Source of the DNA: Calothrix sp. NIES-2098
GTDB taxonomy: Bacteria; Cyanobacteriota; Cyanobacteriia; Cyanobacteriales; Nostocaceae
Assembly: GCA_002368175.1 (NCBI GenBank)
Contig: AP018172.1
Coordinates: 923,501 to 987,500, forward strand
Length of the DNA stretch: 64,000 bases
Direction: 5' to 3'
Shown here: piece by piece, positions 42,938 through 51,991 of the stretch
Numbering within the stretch: position 1 is the stretch's first letter
How the letters are laid out: every line of letters begins with the position of its first letter
Position numbers and translations under genes: made by a program
The notes under the pieces: generated by a model
Databases searched by the model: none
What the model was told of the DNA's origin: nothing
What the model saw: only the letters and a program-made list of their open reading frames with translations

Positions 42938-44318
42938 CGCCTACTGCTGCTGTAATTTGTTGTAATTCCAAATTTTTAGCACCTGTCAAAATTGCCCCTT
43001 CTAATTTGACATCACAGAGGTTTGTGCCAGAGAGGTTAGCTCCCATGAGATTTGCGCCGTGAAGATTGGCTTCATAAAGGATGGCTCTAGAAAGATTGGC
43101 TCCTATGAGGTTGGCGCGATGCAAATCAGCTTCCGCTAGGCTGGCTTCTGAGAGGTTGGCAAAAAATATCTCTGTTTGCTGGAGTTTGGCTGCATTCAAG
43201 TTTGCGCCTTGCAGGTTGACTCCATTTAAATTTGCGCCTTGCAGGTTAGCTCCAATTAGGCCTGTAAGGTGTAAGTTGGCTTTACCAAGCTTTGCGCCTT
43301 GTAAGTTCGCGAGAAATAACTTAGCTCCTGAGAGGTTGGCAACTTTTAAGGTTGCTTGTTGTAAGTTGGCTTTATAAAGGTTGGCCCCTTGTAAGTTAGC
43401 TGCACGCAGACTTGCTCCTGTGAGATTGGCTCCCCGCAGGTTAGCCCCAGATAAATTGGCGCGGTTGAGGTTGGCGGAGGAAAGGTCGGCTCCACGCAGG
43501 TTGGCTTTGAGGAGGTTGGCTTCGTAAAGAATCGACCCAGAGAGTTTAGCACCACTCAGGTCTGTACCCACTAAAGTAGCGCCTCGCAAATCTGCACCAC
43601 ACAAGTCAGCGCCTCGCAAATCCATTCCTTCTAGGTTAGCTCCTAGCAAGTCTGCCCGTTTAATATCTGTATTGCGTAAATCTAGTTTCTGATTTACCTT
43701 GTCTTCTAAATAATTACGCCTACCGATAACCGTAAGAGCCACTTGAATATCTGTACGGATTTTTGGCGATTCTTCAGAAAAATTTGGATTTAACTGCTGT
43801 GTACGCAAATCTATGGGTGCTGTATCTTCTTGTCTTGCTTGACCTTGATAGATAGGAGCATTCTCACGCACAAAAGCTGTGAGGATTTCCATAATTGTCC
43901 AATGTTCTGAGGGAAATTCCTGGGCGACTCTTTCTAAAGCATAAATTGCACCTGTACGGGTTTCGGTTCTTTCGTGCCCTAGCTGGGCAATTGCTGTCAT
44001 AAACCTTTCTGCAATTAGCTTATCTTGAGATAGTTTGGCATTTTGAATGCTCAGTTCAATGTTTTTTTCAGCTGCGATCGCACTTTTCTGCAAAGCTTGG
44101 GCACGCTTGGCCCCATAGTAAGCATTTGCAATCAAGGCTAATCCTGAAAAAATGATTGCTGTGGTCGTTAATGCTTGAATTCCATATTCTATTTGTTGGG
44201 AAATTGTCAACTCCCGAATATTGGAAAACGTCAAGACGATCGCAGTCAATGAGAGAGCAAATATAACTGTTATAACTATCAACCAATTTAAGAGTACGCC
44301 TGTCTTTTTAGCAGACAT
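42855..44318 (-). CDS. Membrane-anchored pentapeptide-repeat protein C
   Basis: 487 residues from ATG 44318, preferred to GTG 44336 because AGGAA is placed for it. Same plan as A and B: two hydrophobic helices, a helical domain (RFMTAIAQLGHERTETRTGAIYALERVA, WTIMEILTAFVREN), a Gln/Pro-rich linker, TDIQVALTVIGRRN, then about 48 pentapeptides, the longest solenoid of the set. It ends with the tail shared with B. Paralogue C may be the parent, since the other members have shorter solenoids. Confidence 0.9.
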   Translation of the reverse strand: MSAKKTGVLLNWLIVITVIFALSLTAIVLTFSNIRELTISQQIEYGIQALTTTAIIFSGLALIANAYYGAKRAQALQKSAIAAEKNIELSIQNAKLSQDKLIAERFMTAIAQLGHERTETRTGAIYALERVAQEFPSEHWTIMEILTAFVRENAPIYQGQARQEDTAPIDLRTQQLNPNFSEESPKIRTDIQVALTVIGRRNYLEDKVNQKLDLRNTDIKRADLLGANLEGMDLRGADLCGADLRGATLVGTDLSGAKLSGSILYEANLLKANLRGADLSSANLNRANLSGANLRGANLTGASLRAANLQGANLYKANLQQATLKVANLSGAKLFLANLQGAKLGKANLHLTGLIGANLQGANLNGVNLQGANLNAAKLQQTEIFFANLSEASLAEADLHRANLIGANLSRAILYEANLHGANLMGANLSGTNLCDVKLEGAILTGAKNLELQQITAAVGDRTTRLPDYVEAPTHWRQPSKDNSASI

Positions 44319-44536
44319 AGCAGAAATATTCCTCACTACTCAGGACTATTACTTATATACTGAGGCTCCATAGTATAGCATTTAGCAATAAATTTGTATA
44401 TGTATCATTAGGCTTAACTGATTCTACTATTACTGAAGGAGTTAGATATTAAGGAATAGACCAATTGTGCGATCGTCTACTTTGTAACCATTGGCTAGCT
44501 CAAATACTTGATTTAATTAAGTTTTAGTTGAAAATT

Positions 44537-45319
44537 TCAGACATCACCAAGTTGAGTAATCGATTTATCTACCCCAGAAAATTCTGCTTCTCTCAGATTT
44601 GCCCCGTTGAGTATCGCATCCTGAAGAATTGCTCCATCCAGCTTTGCTAAATATAAGTTTGCCCGCTGTAAGTTGGCTCCTGATAGGTTAGCACCCGATA
44701 GATTAGCTGCGCTTAAAATCGCCTCTTTGAGGTTTGCACCAGAGAGGTTTGCACCAGATAGATTAGCTGCTGTAAGGATTGCTCCATGCAGATTAGCGCT
44801 ACAAAGATCTGCTCCTGAAAGATTAGTTCGATAAAGATTTGTCTGCTCTAAGTTTGCTCCCGAAAGGTTAGCCCCGCTAATATCTGTATAGCTCAAGTCT
44901 AGTTGTTCGCCATCGCTATCTTGTTGAGTATTTCTTTTGGCAATTACCGTTAGTGCTGCTTGAATATCGGGACGAATTGTTGATAATTGGTTGTCTTGAA
45001 ATTCTGTTAGAGTCCGATCGCAAGCATTAGTTCGGATAAAATTTATCAGAGCCTCCATGATTTTCCCATTTAATTTTGGCTCTTCTTGGGCAATTCGGGC
45101 TAAATCATCAAATACAGCTAGATTCATATCTCGATTTTGATGCTCAAGCTGTGCAATTGCTAATTGCAATCTTTGTGTAGAGCAAGCATTTGGAATAACT
45201 TCTATTTTTTCCCGATTAGCAAATATCGCTAGATAGATTTTTTCTAATAACCTCATATTCATAAAACGCCAATTTTTTGCCGAATGGTAACTACTTATAA
45301 TTACTTTCAACATACCCAA
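44537..45319 (-). CDS. Pentapeptide-repeat protein D
   Basis: 260 residues. The shortest paralogue: the two membrane helices are replaced by one weak hydrophobic stretch (LLEKIYLAIFA). The helical domain is recognisable (RLQLAIAQLEHQNRDMNLAVFDDLARIA, GKIMEALINFIRTN), followed by RPDIQAALTVIAKRNTQ and about 20 pentapeptides. Fourth in the minus-strand row, it has a separate upstream region facing the selD gene. It may be a soluble variant. Confidence 0.85.
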   Translation of the reverse strand: MGMLKVIISSYHSAKNWRFMNMRLLEKIYLAIFANREKIEVIPNACSTQRLQLAIAQLEHQNRDMNLAVFDDLARIAQEEPKLNGKIMEALINFIRTNACDRTLTEFQDNQLSTIRPDIQAALTVIAKRNTQQDSDGEQLDLSYTDISGANLSGANLEQTNLYRTNLSGADLCSANLHGAILTAANLSGANLSGANLKEAILSAANLSGANLSGANLQRANLYLAKLDGAILQDAILNGANLREAEFSGVDKSITQLGDV

Positions 45320-45541
45320 AATTATTTTTAATAATTTTAGATGTAAGCCACCAACATTATTGCCAATCTAACTGCTAAGTAAGTATACCACTAAATATGA
45401 GAAGTACTGATTATTACTTTGATTTAGCAACGATCGGTAATATATACTAGTCAAAAAAATAAATTCCCTAAAAGAAAATTTAAACGCTCCGACTGATGCG
45501 CTCACAATAGACAAAGCAACAGCATTTACAAAAGTTTCCGG

Positions 45542-47809
45542 ATGCAGCAAGATAAAGAGCCAATATTGAAAGATCTAGTACTGATTGGTGGTGGTCACAG
45601 CCATGCAATTGTGCTGAGGATGTTTGGGATGAAACCTCTGCCTGGCGTGCGTTTAACCTTGATTACCACGAATTCATATACACCGTATTCGGGAATGTTA
45701 CCAGGACACATTGCGGGTTTTTACAGCCATGATGAATGCCATATAGACTTACGACCATTAGCCCAATTTGCCCAAGCACAGTTGTACATCGATCGAGTTG
45801 TTAATCTCGATTTAAAAAATAATAAAGTAATTTGTGCTAACCGTCCTGCTGTAGATTTTGATGTGCTTTCTGTTGATATTGGCAGTACTCCGGCAAAAAT
45901 ATCTGTATCAGAAGCGGCAGAATATGTGATTCCAGCAAAACCAGTGTCCAAATTATTGGAACATTGGTATCAATTAATAAAAAATGTAGCAGAAAATCCG
46001 CAAGCACCGATTAAGATTGCGATCGCAGGTGGTGGTGCAGGTGGTGTGGAATTAGCGCTATCGATGCGATCGCATCTACAACAGATTGTACAGCACTCAG
46101 GAGCTTTGGAAATTCATTTATTCCAGCGCGATCGCCAACTGATGCCAAAGCATCATCAATCAGTTCGGCAGCTAGTGAAGCAAGTTCTGATCGAGCGAGG
46201 TATTAAACTGCATTTAGGAGAAACAGTCTCTCAAGTTGCACCTCTAGCAGAAAAAAGAAATCAAGAATTATTACAAATTAAATGTGACTCTGGGTTAAAA
46301 GTAGAGTGCAACAAAATTTTTTGGGTAACGCAAGCAGCTGCACCTCAATGGTTAAAAAACACGGAATTGGGAACTGATGAACAAGGCTTTATTTTGGTAA
46401 AAGACACATTACAATCCCAAACCCATCCCCATGTATTTGCAGCAGGTGATATCGCCACAACGATCAATTATCGCCTAGCAAAAGCCGGAGTATTTGCTGT
46501 CCGCCAAGGTAAGCCTTTGTTTGAGAATTTACAGCGGTATTTATTAGGTAAACCACTAAAACCTTACAAACCACAGAAGCATTATCTCAGTTTAATTGGT
46601 ACAGGTGATGGAAAGGCGATCGCCACCAAAGGCGCATTTACTTTACCACCCCATCAACTATTGTGGCGTTGGAAAGATTGGATTGATCGCCGCTTTATGC
46701 AACGCTTCCAAAATCTGCCAGAGATGAAGCAGAATTTTTCACTCTCAACTCCTAAACTCACTACTCAAATGCGTTGCGCTGGATGTGGTTCTAAAGTTGG
46801 TAGTACAGTTTTAAAACAAGTTCTACACCGCATTCAGCAAGAACAGCCTGCTGGGGAAGAGAGAAAAGATATCATCATCGGTTTAGATGCGCCAGATGAT
46901 GCATCAGTAGTGCAGATATCAAGCGGACAATTAATGGTGCAGACGCTAGATTATTTTCCGGCCTTGATTAACGATCCTTATATTTTTGGGCAAATTAGCG
47001 CCAATCATTGCTTGAGCGATATTTTTGCAATGGGAGCTACGCCTCATAGTACATTAGCGATCGCTTCTATTCCTACTGCTGCACCCGCAAAAGTTGCAGA
47101 AACTCTTTACCAATTATTATCGGGCGCTGTCAAGGTAGTTAATCGAGCAGGCGCACCTCTAATTGGCGGACATACTAGCGAAGGTGCAGAACTAGCTTTT
47201 GGCTTAAGTTGTAACGGTGTTGTTGATTCCCACAAACTTTTGCGTAAAAGCGGTATGCAACCCGGACAAGTGCTAATTTTAACCAAAGCTTTAGGAACCG
47301 GGACATTATTTGCTGCTGATATGCGTCGCCAAGCTAAAGGCCGTTGGATTGATGCTGCTGTAGAGTCAATGTTGTTATCCAACCAAGCTGCTGCTGTATG
47401 CTTGTGGCAACATGGGGTAACAGCTTGTACGGATGTGACAGGCTTTGGTTTGTTAGGACATTTAATGGAGATGGTACAAGCATCTGGTGTGGCGGTGAAA
47501 TTGCAACTTGACGCGATACCAGTATTAACAGGCTCAATTGAAACCTTAGCAACAGGAATTTTTAGCTCGCTGTATCCAGATAATTTACAAGCATCAACTT
47601 ACATTCACAATCTGATGGCAGTTGAATCTCACCCTAATTATCCCCTGTTATTCGACCCGCAAACTTCTGGCGGTCTATTAGCTGCTATTCCCGAAGCTCA
47701 AGCTAATACTTGTTTAGCTAAACTGAGAGATTTGGGTTATAAACAGTCCAGCATAATTGGAAGTATCAAGCCGCAAGTAGTTCAGCAATCACCAGTTACT
47801 ATAGCTTGA
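45542..47809 (+). CDS. selD: NDH-like FAD/NAD(P) oxidoreductase fused to selenide, water dikinase
   Basis: 755 residues. Residues 1-400 are a type II NADH dehydrogenase-like flavoprotein: LVLIGGGHSHAIVLRMF (FAD), IAIAGGGAGGVELA (NADH) and FAAGDIATT. Residues 409-750 are SelD: MRCAGCGSKVG with catalytic Cys415 and Lys418 (the second Cys of the usual GCGCK motif is Ser), DDASVVQ, and GGHTSEGAELAFGL. SelD makes selenophosphate from selenide and ATP. The fusion is known in cyanobacteria, and the flavoprotein may supply reduced selenium or another electron step. No selA/selB or selU is visible nearby, so the selenium product's destination is not shown. Confidence 0.92.
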   Translation: MQQDKEPILKDLVLIGGGHSHAIVLRMFGMKPLPGVRLTLITTNSYTPYSGMLPGHIAGFYSHDECHIDLRPLAQFAQAQLYIDRVVNLDLKNNKVICANRPAVDFDVLSVDIGSTPAKISVSEAAEYVIPAKPVSKLLEHWYQLIKNVAENPQAPIKIAIAGGGAGGVELALSMRSHLQQIVQHSGALEIHLFQRDRQLMPKHHQSVRQLVKQVLIERGIKLHLGETVSQVAPLAEKRNQELLQIKCDSGLKVECNKIFWVTQAAAPQWLKNTELGTDEQGFILVKDTLQSQTHPHVFAAGDIATTINYRLAKAGVFAVRQGKPLFENLQRYLLGKPLKPYKPQKHYLSLIGTGDGKAIATKGAFTLPPHQLLWRWKDWIDRRFMQRFQNLPEMKQNFSLSTPKLTTQMRCAGCGSKVGSTVLKQVLHRIQQEQPAGEERKDIIIGLDAPDDASVVQISSGQLMVQTLDYFPALINDPYIFGQISANHCLSDIFAMGATPHSTLAIASIPTAAPAKVAETLYQLLSGAVKVVNRAGAPLIGGHTSEGAELAFGLSCNGVVDSHKLLRKSGMQPGQVLILTKALGTGTLFAADMRRQAKGRWIDAAVESMLLSNQAAAVCLWQHGVTACTDVTGFGLLGHLMEMVQASGVAVKLQLDAIPVLTGSIETLATGIFSSLYPDNLQASTYIHNLMAVESHPNYPLLFDPQTSGGLLAAIPEAQANTCLAKLRDLGYKQSSIIGSIKPQVVQQSPVTIA

Positions 47810-47860
47810 AAATAAGGCAGACGTTCTCTAAGATTAGGCACAAAAGTAGTAGGGATAATA

Positions 47861-48040
47861 GCAATTGAGTACTCCAAAATGGCAATTGAGTACTCCAAAA
47901 TGGCAATTGAGTACTCCAAAATGGCAATTGAGTACTCCAAAATCGTAATTGAGTACTCCGAAATCGCAATTGAGTACCCCAAAATAGCAATTGAGTACTC
48001 CGAAATCGCAACTGAGTACTCCGAAATCGCAACTGAGTAG
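47861..48040. repeat. Tandem minisatellite of 21-bp units
   Basis: Eight full units plus a partial one, consensus GCAATTGAGTACTCCAAAAT plus one base. Each carries the palindrome GAGTACTC. Five of the six frames are open through it, so ORFs appear on both strands (IEYSKMA or ILEYSIA heptads). There is no credible RBS. It starts about 50 bases after the selD stop. Confidence 0.9.
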
Positions 48041-48226
48041 TCATGACCTTGAACGGACAAGGTATCACGCGATCGCCATCTTCTTTATCGAAGACCTCAT
48101 GAGCTTGGTAAAACAATAAATGTAATAAAAATTACTAACTTAAAAATTAAAATATAATAAAGCAATACTAATAATGTAATAAATAATACTTACAATTTTG
48201 ACCGTGAATTAACTAGTGCAACTACC
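48041..48226. other. Intergenic AT-rich leader
   Basis: Very AT-rich between the 21-bp repeat and the duplicated-domain gene, presumably its promoter. No element is recognised. Confidence 0.4.
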
Positions 48227-48736
48227 ATGAAAGTTTCTTTACTTCCTGCACAAGAAATCAAAGCTGCTGAATCTACACTCAAAGAGCTTCAAAGCTATAA
48301 GAGCAAGCATTGGGCAATTGGTCTTAACGGCGATACATTTGAACCGGATGGATTCCTGGCGTTCTTTACTCAACGAGGATTAGCATTTAAAAGTTATGTA
48401 AGCAATAAAGGTGTTACAGTAGGTTCACCAAGTAACTACGATGATAATATTGCGACACTAAAAGCTTATATAGCAAGTATACGTAGTTCAGAACAGACAG
48501 CAGTCAACTCCACAATCCAAGAACTCAAGACATACAAATCTAATTTTTGGGCAATTGGTCTGAACGGAGATACTCTCCAACCAGACGGATTCAATACTTT
48601 CTTTGCTGCTAGAGAATTGCCATTTAAACCTTTTGTCAGAAGCAAAGTTTCCATCGGTGAAGAATCTGCCTATAACAAGAATATTGCCACCCTAACGAAC
48701 TATATTAATTCCATCAGCCTTGTTGTCACAGCTTAA
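48227..48736 (+). CDS. Protein of two tandem ~80-residue repeats, unknown family
   Basis: 169 residues in two homologous halves. Residues about 12-86 and 92-163 share STLKELQSYKS / STIQELKTYKS, WAIGLNGDT in both, PDGFxxFF, and a closing NIATLxxYIxSI. No signal peptide, membrane helix or cysteine-metal motif is present. Family not recognised. The conserved W-AIGLNGD-T and F-P-DGF pattern suggests a small ligand-binding fold duplicated in one chain. It has its own intrinsic terminator, so is probably monocistronic. Confidence 0.75.
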   Translation: MKVSLLPAQEIKAAESTLKELQSYKSKHWAIGLNGDTFEPDGFLAFFTQRGLAFKSYVSNKGVTVGSPSNYDDNIATLKAYIASIRSSEQTAVNSTIQELKTYKSNFWAIGLNGDTLQPDGFNTFFAARELPFKPFVRSKVSIGEESAYNKNIATLTNYINSISLVVTA

Positions 48737-48813
48737 ATTTCTCCGTTCAACAAACTAAACTCCTCAACTAGGTATCTTTCAGCTTGCTCTCTACTGTTGT
48801 GTTTCCTTGGCAT

Positions 48814-48852
48814 AGATCCCCAACTTCTGGGAAAGTCGGGGATCTTTTTTTA
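48814..48852 (+). terminator. Intrinsic terminator
   Basis: AGATCCCC (48814-48821) pairs with GGGGATCT (48838-48845), followed by a run of T. It ends the 48227-48736 transcript. Confidence 0.85.
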
Positions 48853-48931
48853 CGCCTACATACTCACAATTGCAGCTGAAAATTCCAGAACCTTCAAGAA
48901 ACGCTAAAATCGAGTCAGCCTTTGTATTTTA

Positions 48932-50686
48932 GTGGTTGTGTCCCACATCACTCAGAGTGCGGTTCACTGCATTAATCCTGATTGTCAACGTCCCTATCCT
49001 CAACCTTGGGGAAACAAATTTTGCAATAGCTGTGGCGCACCGTTACAGCTGTTAAACCGCTATGTGCCAATCCAGCCTTTGGGATCGGGCGGATTTGCTC
49101 AAATTTACACAGTTTGGGATGAAAAAACTCAAACCGAAAAAGTGCTGAAGGTTTTGGTGGAAAATTCACCAAAAGCGCTGGATTTATTTAGGCAAGAGGC
49201 TTCAGTTTTAAGTAGTTTGCGCCATCCAGGTGTTCCTAGAGTAGATCCTGATGGCTATTTTTTACTAAATTTGTCTAATCCCAAGCCACTCCAACTACCT
49301 TGTTTGGTAATGGAAAAAATTAATGGGCAGACTTTAGAGGAAATCCTCAAAAACTATCCGCAAGGCTGTCCTGAGGAGATGGTATTCAACTGGTGTACTC
49401 AGGCTGTACAGATTTTACAGGAATTGCACAAACGCCAGATTCTTCACAGGGATATCAAACCTTCTAACTTAATGCTACGTAATTCCTCATCAAGCCTACC
49501 TGCGATTTGGCAAGGATCAGCAGGAAATCAGCTAGTATTGATTGATTTTGGCGGAGCAAAACAATTTAGCGATGCGAAAGTGCGATCGCAATCGAGTTCT
49601 ACCCGGTTATTTTCTTCTGGTTACAGTCCACCAGAACAAGTTATTGGCGGTCATGTAGGGCCGAGTGCAGATTTTTATGCCCTCGGTCGCACGATGATTG
49701 AATTACTCACAGGTAAATATCCGCCAGATTTAGAAGATCCGCAAACTGGGTTATTGCAATGGCGCAATCGAGTGAATGTTAATCCCAAGTTCGCAGATTT
49801 ATTAGATGACATGGTGCAGGAGGATGTGCGATCGCGTCCTTTAAATGCGAATATCATTCAAAGACGATTGGCAAAAATTTCTCAAGTCTCGCCATACCAG
49901 GGGTTATCTGTTTTCATTCAAAATATTCTGCACCAAGCATCAGCTAGGTTGACACTGCTAATGCAAGGTGTGGAACAAGCTTTAGGTAAATTTATTCATG
50001 TTGTAGGCAAAACAACTCTATTAATCTTAAAGGCGATCGCCAAATTCTTACTCGCCTGTACGATCACAATTTGGGCAATGATACTGACTGGAACTGGTGC
50101 TGTACTCGGTACAATAATTGGTTTCTTTTTAGCCTATCGGACAATTTTAGGCGATCGCGTTGCTCAGGCGATCTTTAGTCAGCTACCTGGCTTATTTTCC
50201 GAAAACGATACTGTATTAGTCGCAGAAGTTTTAGTATTCGCCGGCGCAGGTTTGGGAACAGCATGGGGACTGACGGTAGCAGGAGGTTTTTCCCAGCGCA
50301 GACGCTTTATAGTAGCATCGTTGATGGGTGCGATCGGCTATAGTTTCGGCTGGTTAGTTTTGCAATTAGCTATACCCAGAAATAGCAATGAAGGTTTGGT
50401 CATCTCAATTGTGTTTGCAGTTTTCCTTCTTACCTTGAGTTTGGGGCTGCGCAGCCATCGCATAGTCTACGCTGTAATTGCTTCTTTGGGTACTGCACTT
50501 TTATTTGCTGGTGCAATTCGCTTAGACATTCTTCCAACTGTCTTCCAATTTTCTAGTACTCCCCAATGGTATGAATTATTAATGCCCGCTGTCTTTTTTG
50601 CTTGTGAGGGCATCTTGATGAGCTTCTGGTTAGGGGTGAGTTATTACTTAATTGTGCCGGGGTTGCGCTGGATGGGATGGCGTTAA
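48932..50686 (+). CDS. Membrane Ser/Thr protein kinase with N-terminal zinc ribbon
   Basis: 584 residues, start at GTG 48932 or the GTG two codons later. The zinc-ribbon segment (about 13-38) has CINPDC and CNSCG. The kinase domain (about 43-310) has Gly-loop GSGGFAQIY, VLKVL lysine, HRDIKPSNLM, LIDFGGAK and GYSPPEQ, all catalytic residues present. After a linker, six to seven hydrophobic helices (about 360-580) span the membrane. Eukaryotic-type kinases of this layout are frequent in filamentous cyanobacteria. The zinc ribbon may sense redox or bind a partner. Substrates unknown. Confidence 0.9.
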   Translation: MVVSHITQSAVHCINPDCQRPYPQPWGNKFCNSCGAPLQLLNRYVPIQPLGSGGFAQIYTVWDEKTQTEKVLKVLVENSPKALDLFRQEASVLSSLRHPGVPRVDPDGYFLLNLSNPKPLQLPCLVMEKINGQTLEEILKNYPQGCPEEMVFNWCTQAVQILQELHKRQILHRDIKPSNLMLRNSSSSLPAIWQGSAGNQLVLIDFGGAKQFSDAKVRSQSSSTRLFSSGYSPPEQVIGGHVGPSADFYALGRTMIELLTGKYPPDLEDPQTGLLQWRNRVNVNPKFADLLDDMVQEDVRSRPLNANIIQRRLAKISQVSPYQGLSVFIQNILHQASARLTLLMQGVEQALGKFIHVVGKTTLLILKAIAKFLLACTITIWAMILTGTGAVLGTIIGFFLAYRTILGDRVAQAIFSQLPGLFSENDTVLVAEVLVFAGAGLGTAWGLTVAGGFSQRRRFIVASLMGAIGYSFGWLVLQLAIPRNSNEGLVISIVFAVFLLTLSLGLRSHRIVYAVIASLGTALLFAGAIRLDILPTVFQFSSTPQWYELLMPAVFFACEGILMSFWLGVSYYLIVPGLRWMGWR

Positions 50687-51316
50687 TCTTACATATCGGT
50701 TCCCAATCGATTGGACAAAGCCCTATCTTGTAACGGGACAACACAAAGATGCAAAGTCATATTTCAAAGCAGACCAGTAATACCTATATAAAAATTTACA
50801 ATTAAGCGCAGGAATAGACCTGCAAAAACTATCATCTGGCAAGTACAGTCAACCGTAGAAACTACAAAGGGTTGTGCTGTTTAGCATGGCGTTAAGTAAA
50901 TGGTCAAAATTTAAGATCCCCCTAGCTGCGCTTTATCATTGAGCTAGGGGGATCGAATATATGGTAGTCTATAAAAGGTTCAGTATAGTTCGTTACGACA
51001 CGATTCTAATCCCTAAATTTGAGATTGGGTAGTATTATCACCATAATTTATAAGAATTTTATAACTTCTTCATTGTCACTTCATCACCTGTCATTTGCTG
51101 AGAAATTCGGATATGTTAAGTATGACAATAAGTATTGTTGTTATACCTTGCCCACGAACGTTGAATTGGCTGTAATTCAGGCGCTCTGCCTTGCCTGTGG
51201 CTCACACCACAGGTTAGCCTCTCCTTAGATACCGAGAGCCTAAGGATAGTGCAGGTATTATCAGCGGTCAACGGGGCATTCTATTACATGTCATCTTTGT
51301 GAATATCCTAAAAAAT
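50687..51316. other. Long intergenic region with structured elements
   Basis: About 630 bp. It contains the perfect hairpin 50915-50954 and, nearer the next gene, two smaller hairpins: CCTGTGG-ctcaca-CCACAGG (about 51194-51213) and CCTTAG ... CTAAGG (about 51225-51246). The 69-codon frame at 51019-51228 has no protein character. A leader RNA or small RNA is possible but not identified. Confidence 0.45.
50915..50954. repeat. Perfect 13-bp inverted repeat
   Basis: GATCCCCCTAGCT and AGCTAGGGGGATC separated by 14 bases. There is no T-tract on either side. It lies 230 bases after the kinase stop. Perhaps a terminator or dispersed palindrome. Confidence 0.6.
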
Positions 51317-51844
51317 ATGAAACTCAAGATAGCCGCTACCCTCACCCTGTTAGCTTGTTTCGGCTTTTCAGGACAAGCCTTAGCTTTGAATCAGCAGGAC
51401 TTAGAGCAATTAAAAACCACAGGTAGCTGTCCCAGATGCGATATCAGTGGTGCTGACCTAACGCAAGCGAATCTCAAGGGAGTAAACTTACGCGGAGCTA
51501 ACTTAAAGGGAACCAATTTCTCGCAAGCTAATCTGACAAATGCCGATCTCACTGGAACGAATCTAGAAACGGCGATTCTCAGTTCTGCCAATCTTACGGG
51601 GGCTTCCTTAACCGGTGCCAACTTAAAATCAGCATCTTTAGACAATGCTAATCTTTCCTTCGCTGGTTTTATTAGCGCCAATCTAGAAGCAGCTAACCTT
51701 AAAGGTGCTACATTACTGTTTACTAATTTCCGAGGAGCAAATTTCCGGCTCACAACGCTAGCCAATGGTGTTGTCACTTCCGACAAACCTTATGGCTGGT
51801 CGTTACAAGAAGGTACAGAAGCACAAGCTAATCAGAAAAAATAG
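51317..51844 (+). CDS. Secreted pentapeptide-repeat protein
   Basis: 175 residues from ATG 51317 (the GTG at 51299 would add six residues before the signal peptide). A signal peptide ends at ALALNQ. The sequence LKTTGSCPRCDISGADL then leads into about 20 A(D/N)LxxA pentapeptides. The CPRC pair just before the first coil is typical of exported cyanobacterial pentapeptide proteins and could form a disulfide or bind metal. It is soluble in the periplasm or thylakoid lumen, unlike the anchored proteins of the 39-45 kb cluster. Confidence 0.87.
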   Translation: MKLKIAATLTLLACFGFSGQALALNQQDLEQLKTTGSCPRCDISGADLTQANLKGVNLRGANLKGTNFSQANLTNADLTGTNLETAILSSANLTGASLTGANLKSASLDNANLSFAGFISANLEAANLKGATLLFTNFRGANFRLTTLANGVVTSDKPYGWSLQEGTEAQANQKK

Positions 51845-51991
51845 CTGTAAATAATCACATGGGGAGCAAGAAAGTCCGAGGAATTTACTTAGCTCCCTAA
51901 CCAATAAACAGCTTTTTGCAACGATGCAGCCGTTAGCGATCGCTTAACGCTTCTTTATCATGGGAAAAAAGCTGTAAACTGCGATCGATTC

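Noticed and set aside
47861..48040. CRISPR array
   Set aside because: Units are contiguous with no unique spacers between them, the unit is only 21 bp, and no cas gene is present.
47782..48116. Two minus-strand frames over the third repeat
   Set aside because: The 21-bp unit leaves five of six frames open. The frames overlap the selD end and have no RBS.
51019..51228. 69-codon frame before the secreted pentapeptide gene
   Set aside because: TTG start without RBS, crosses hairpins and does not resemble a protein.
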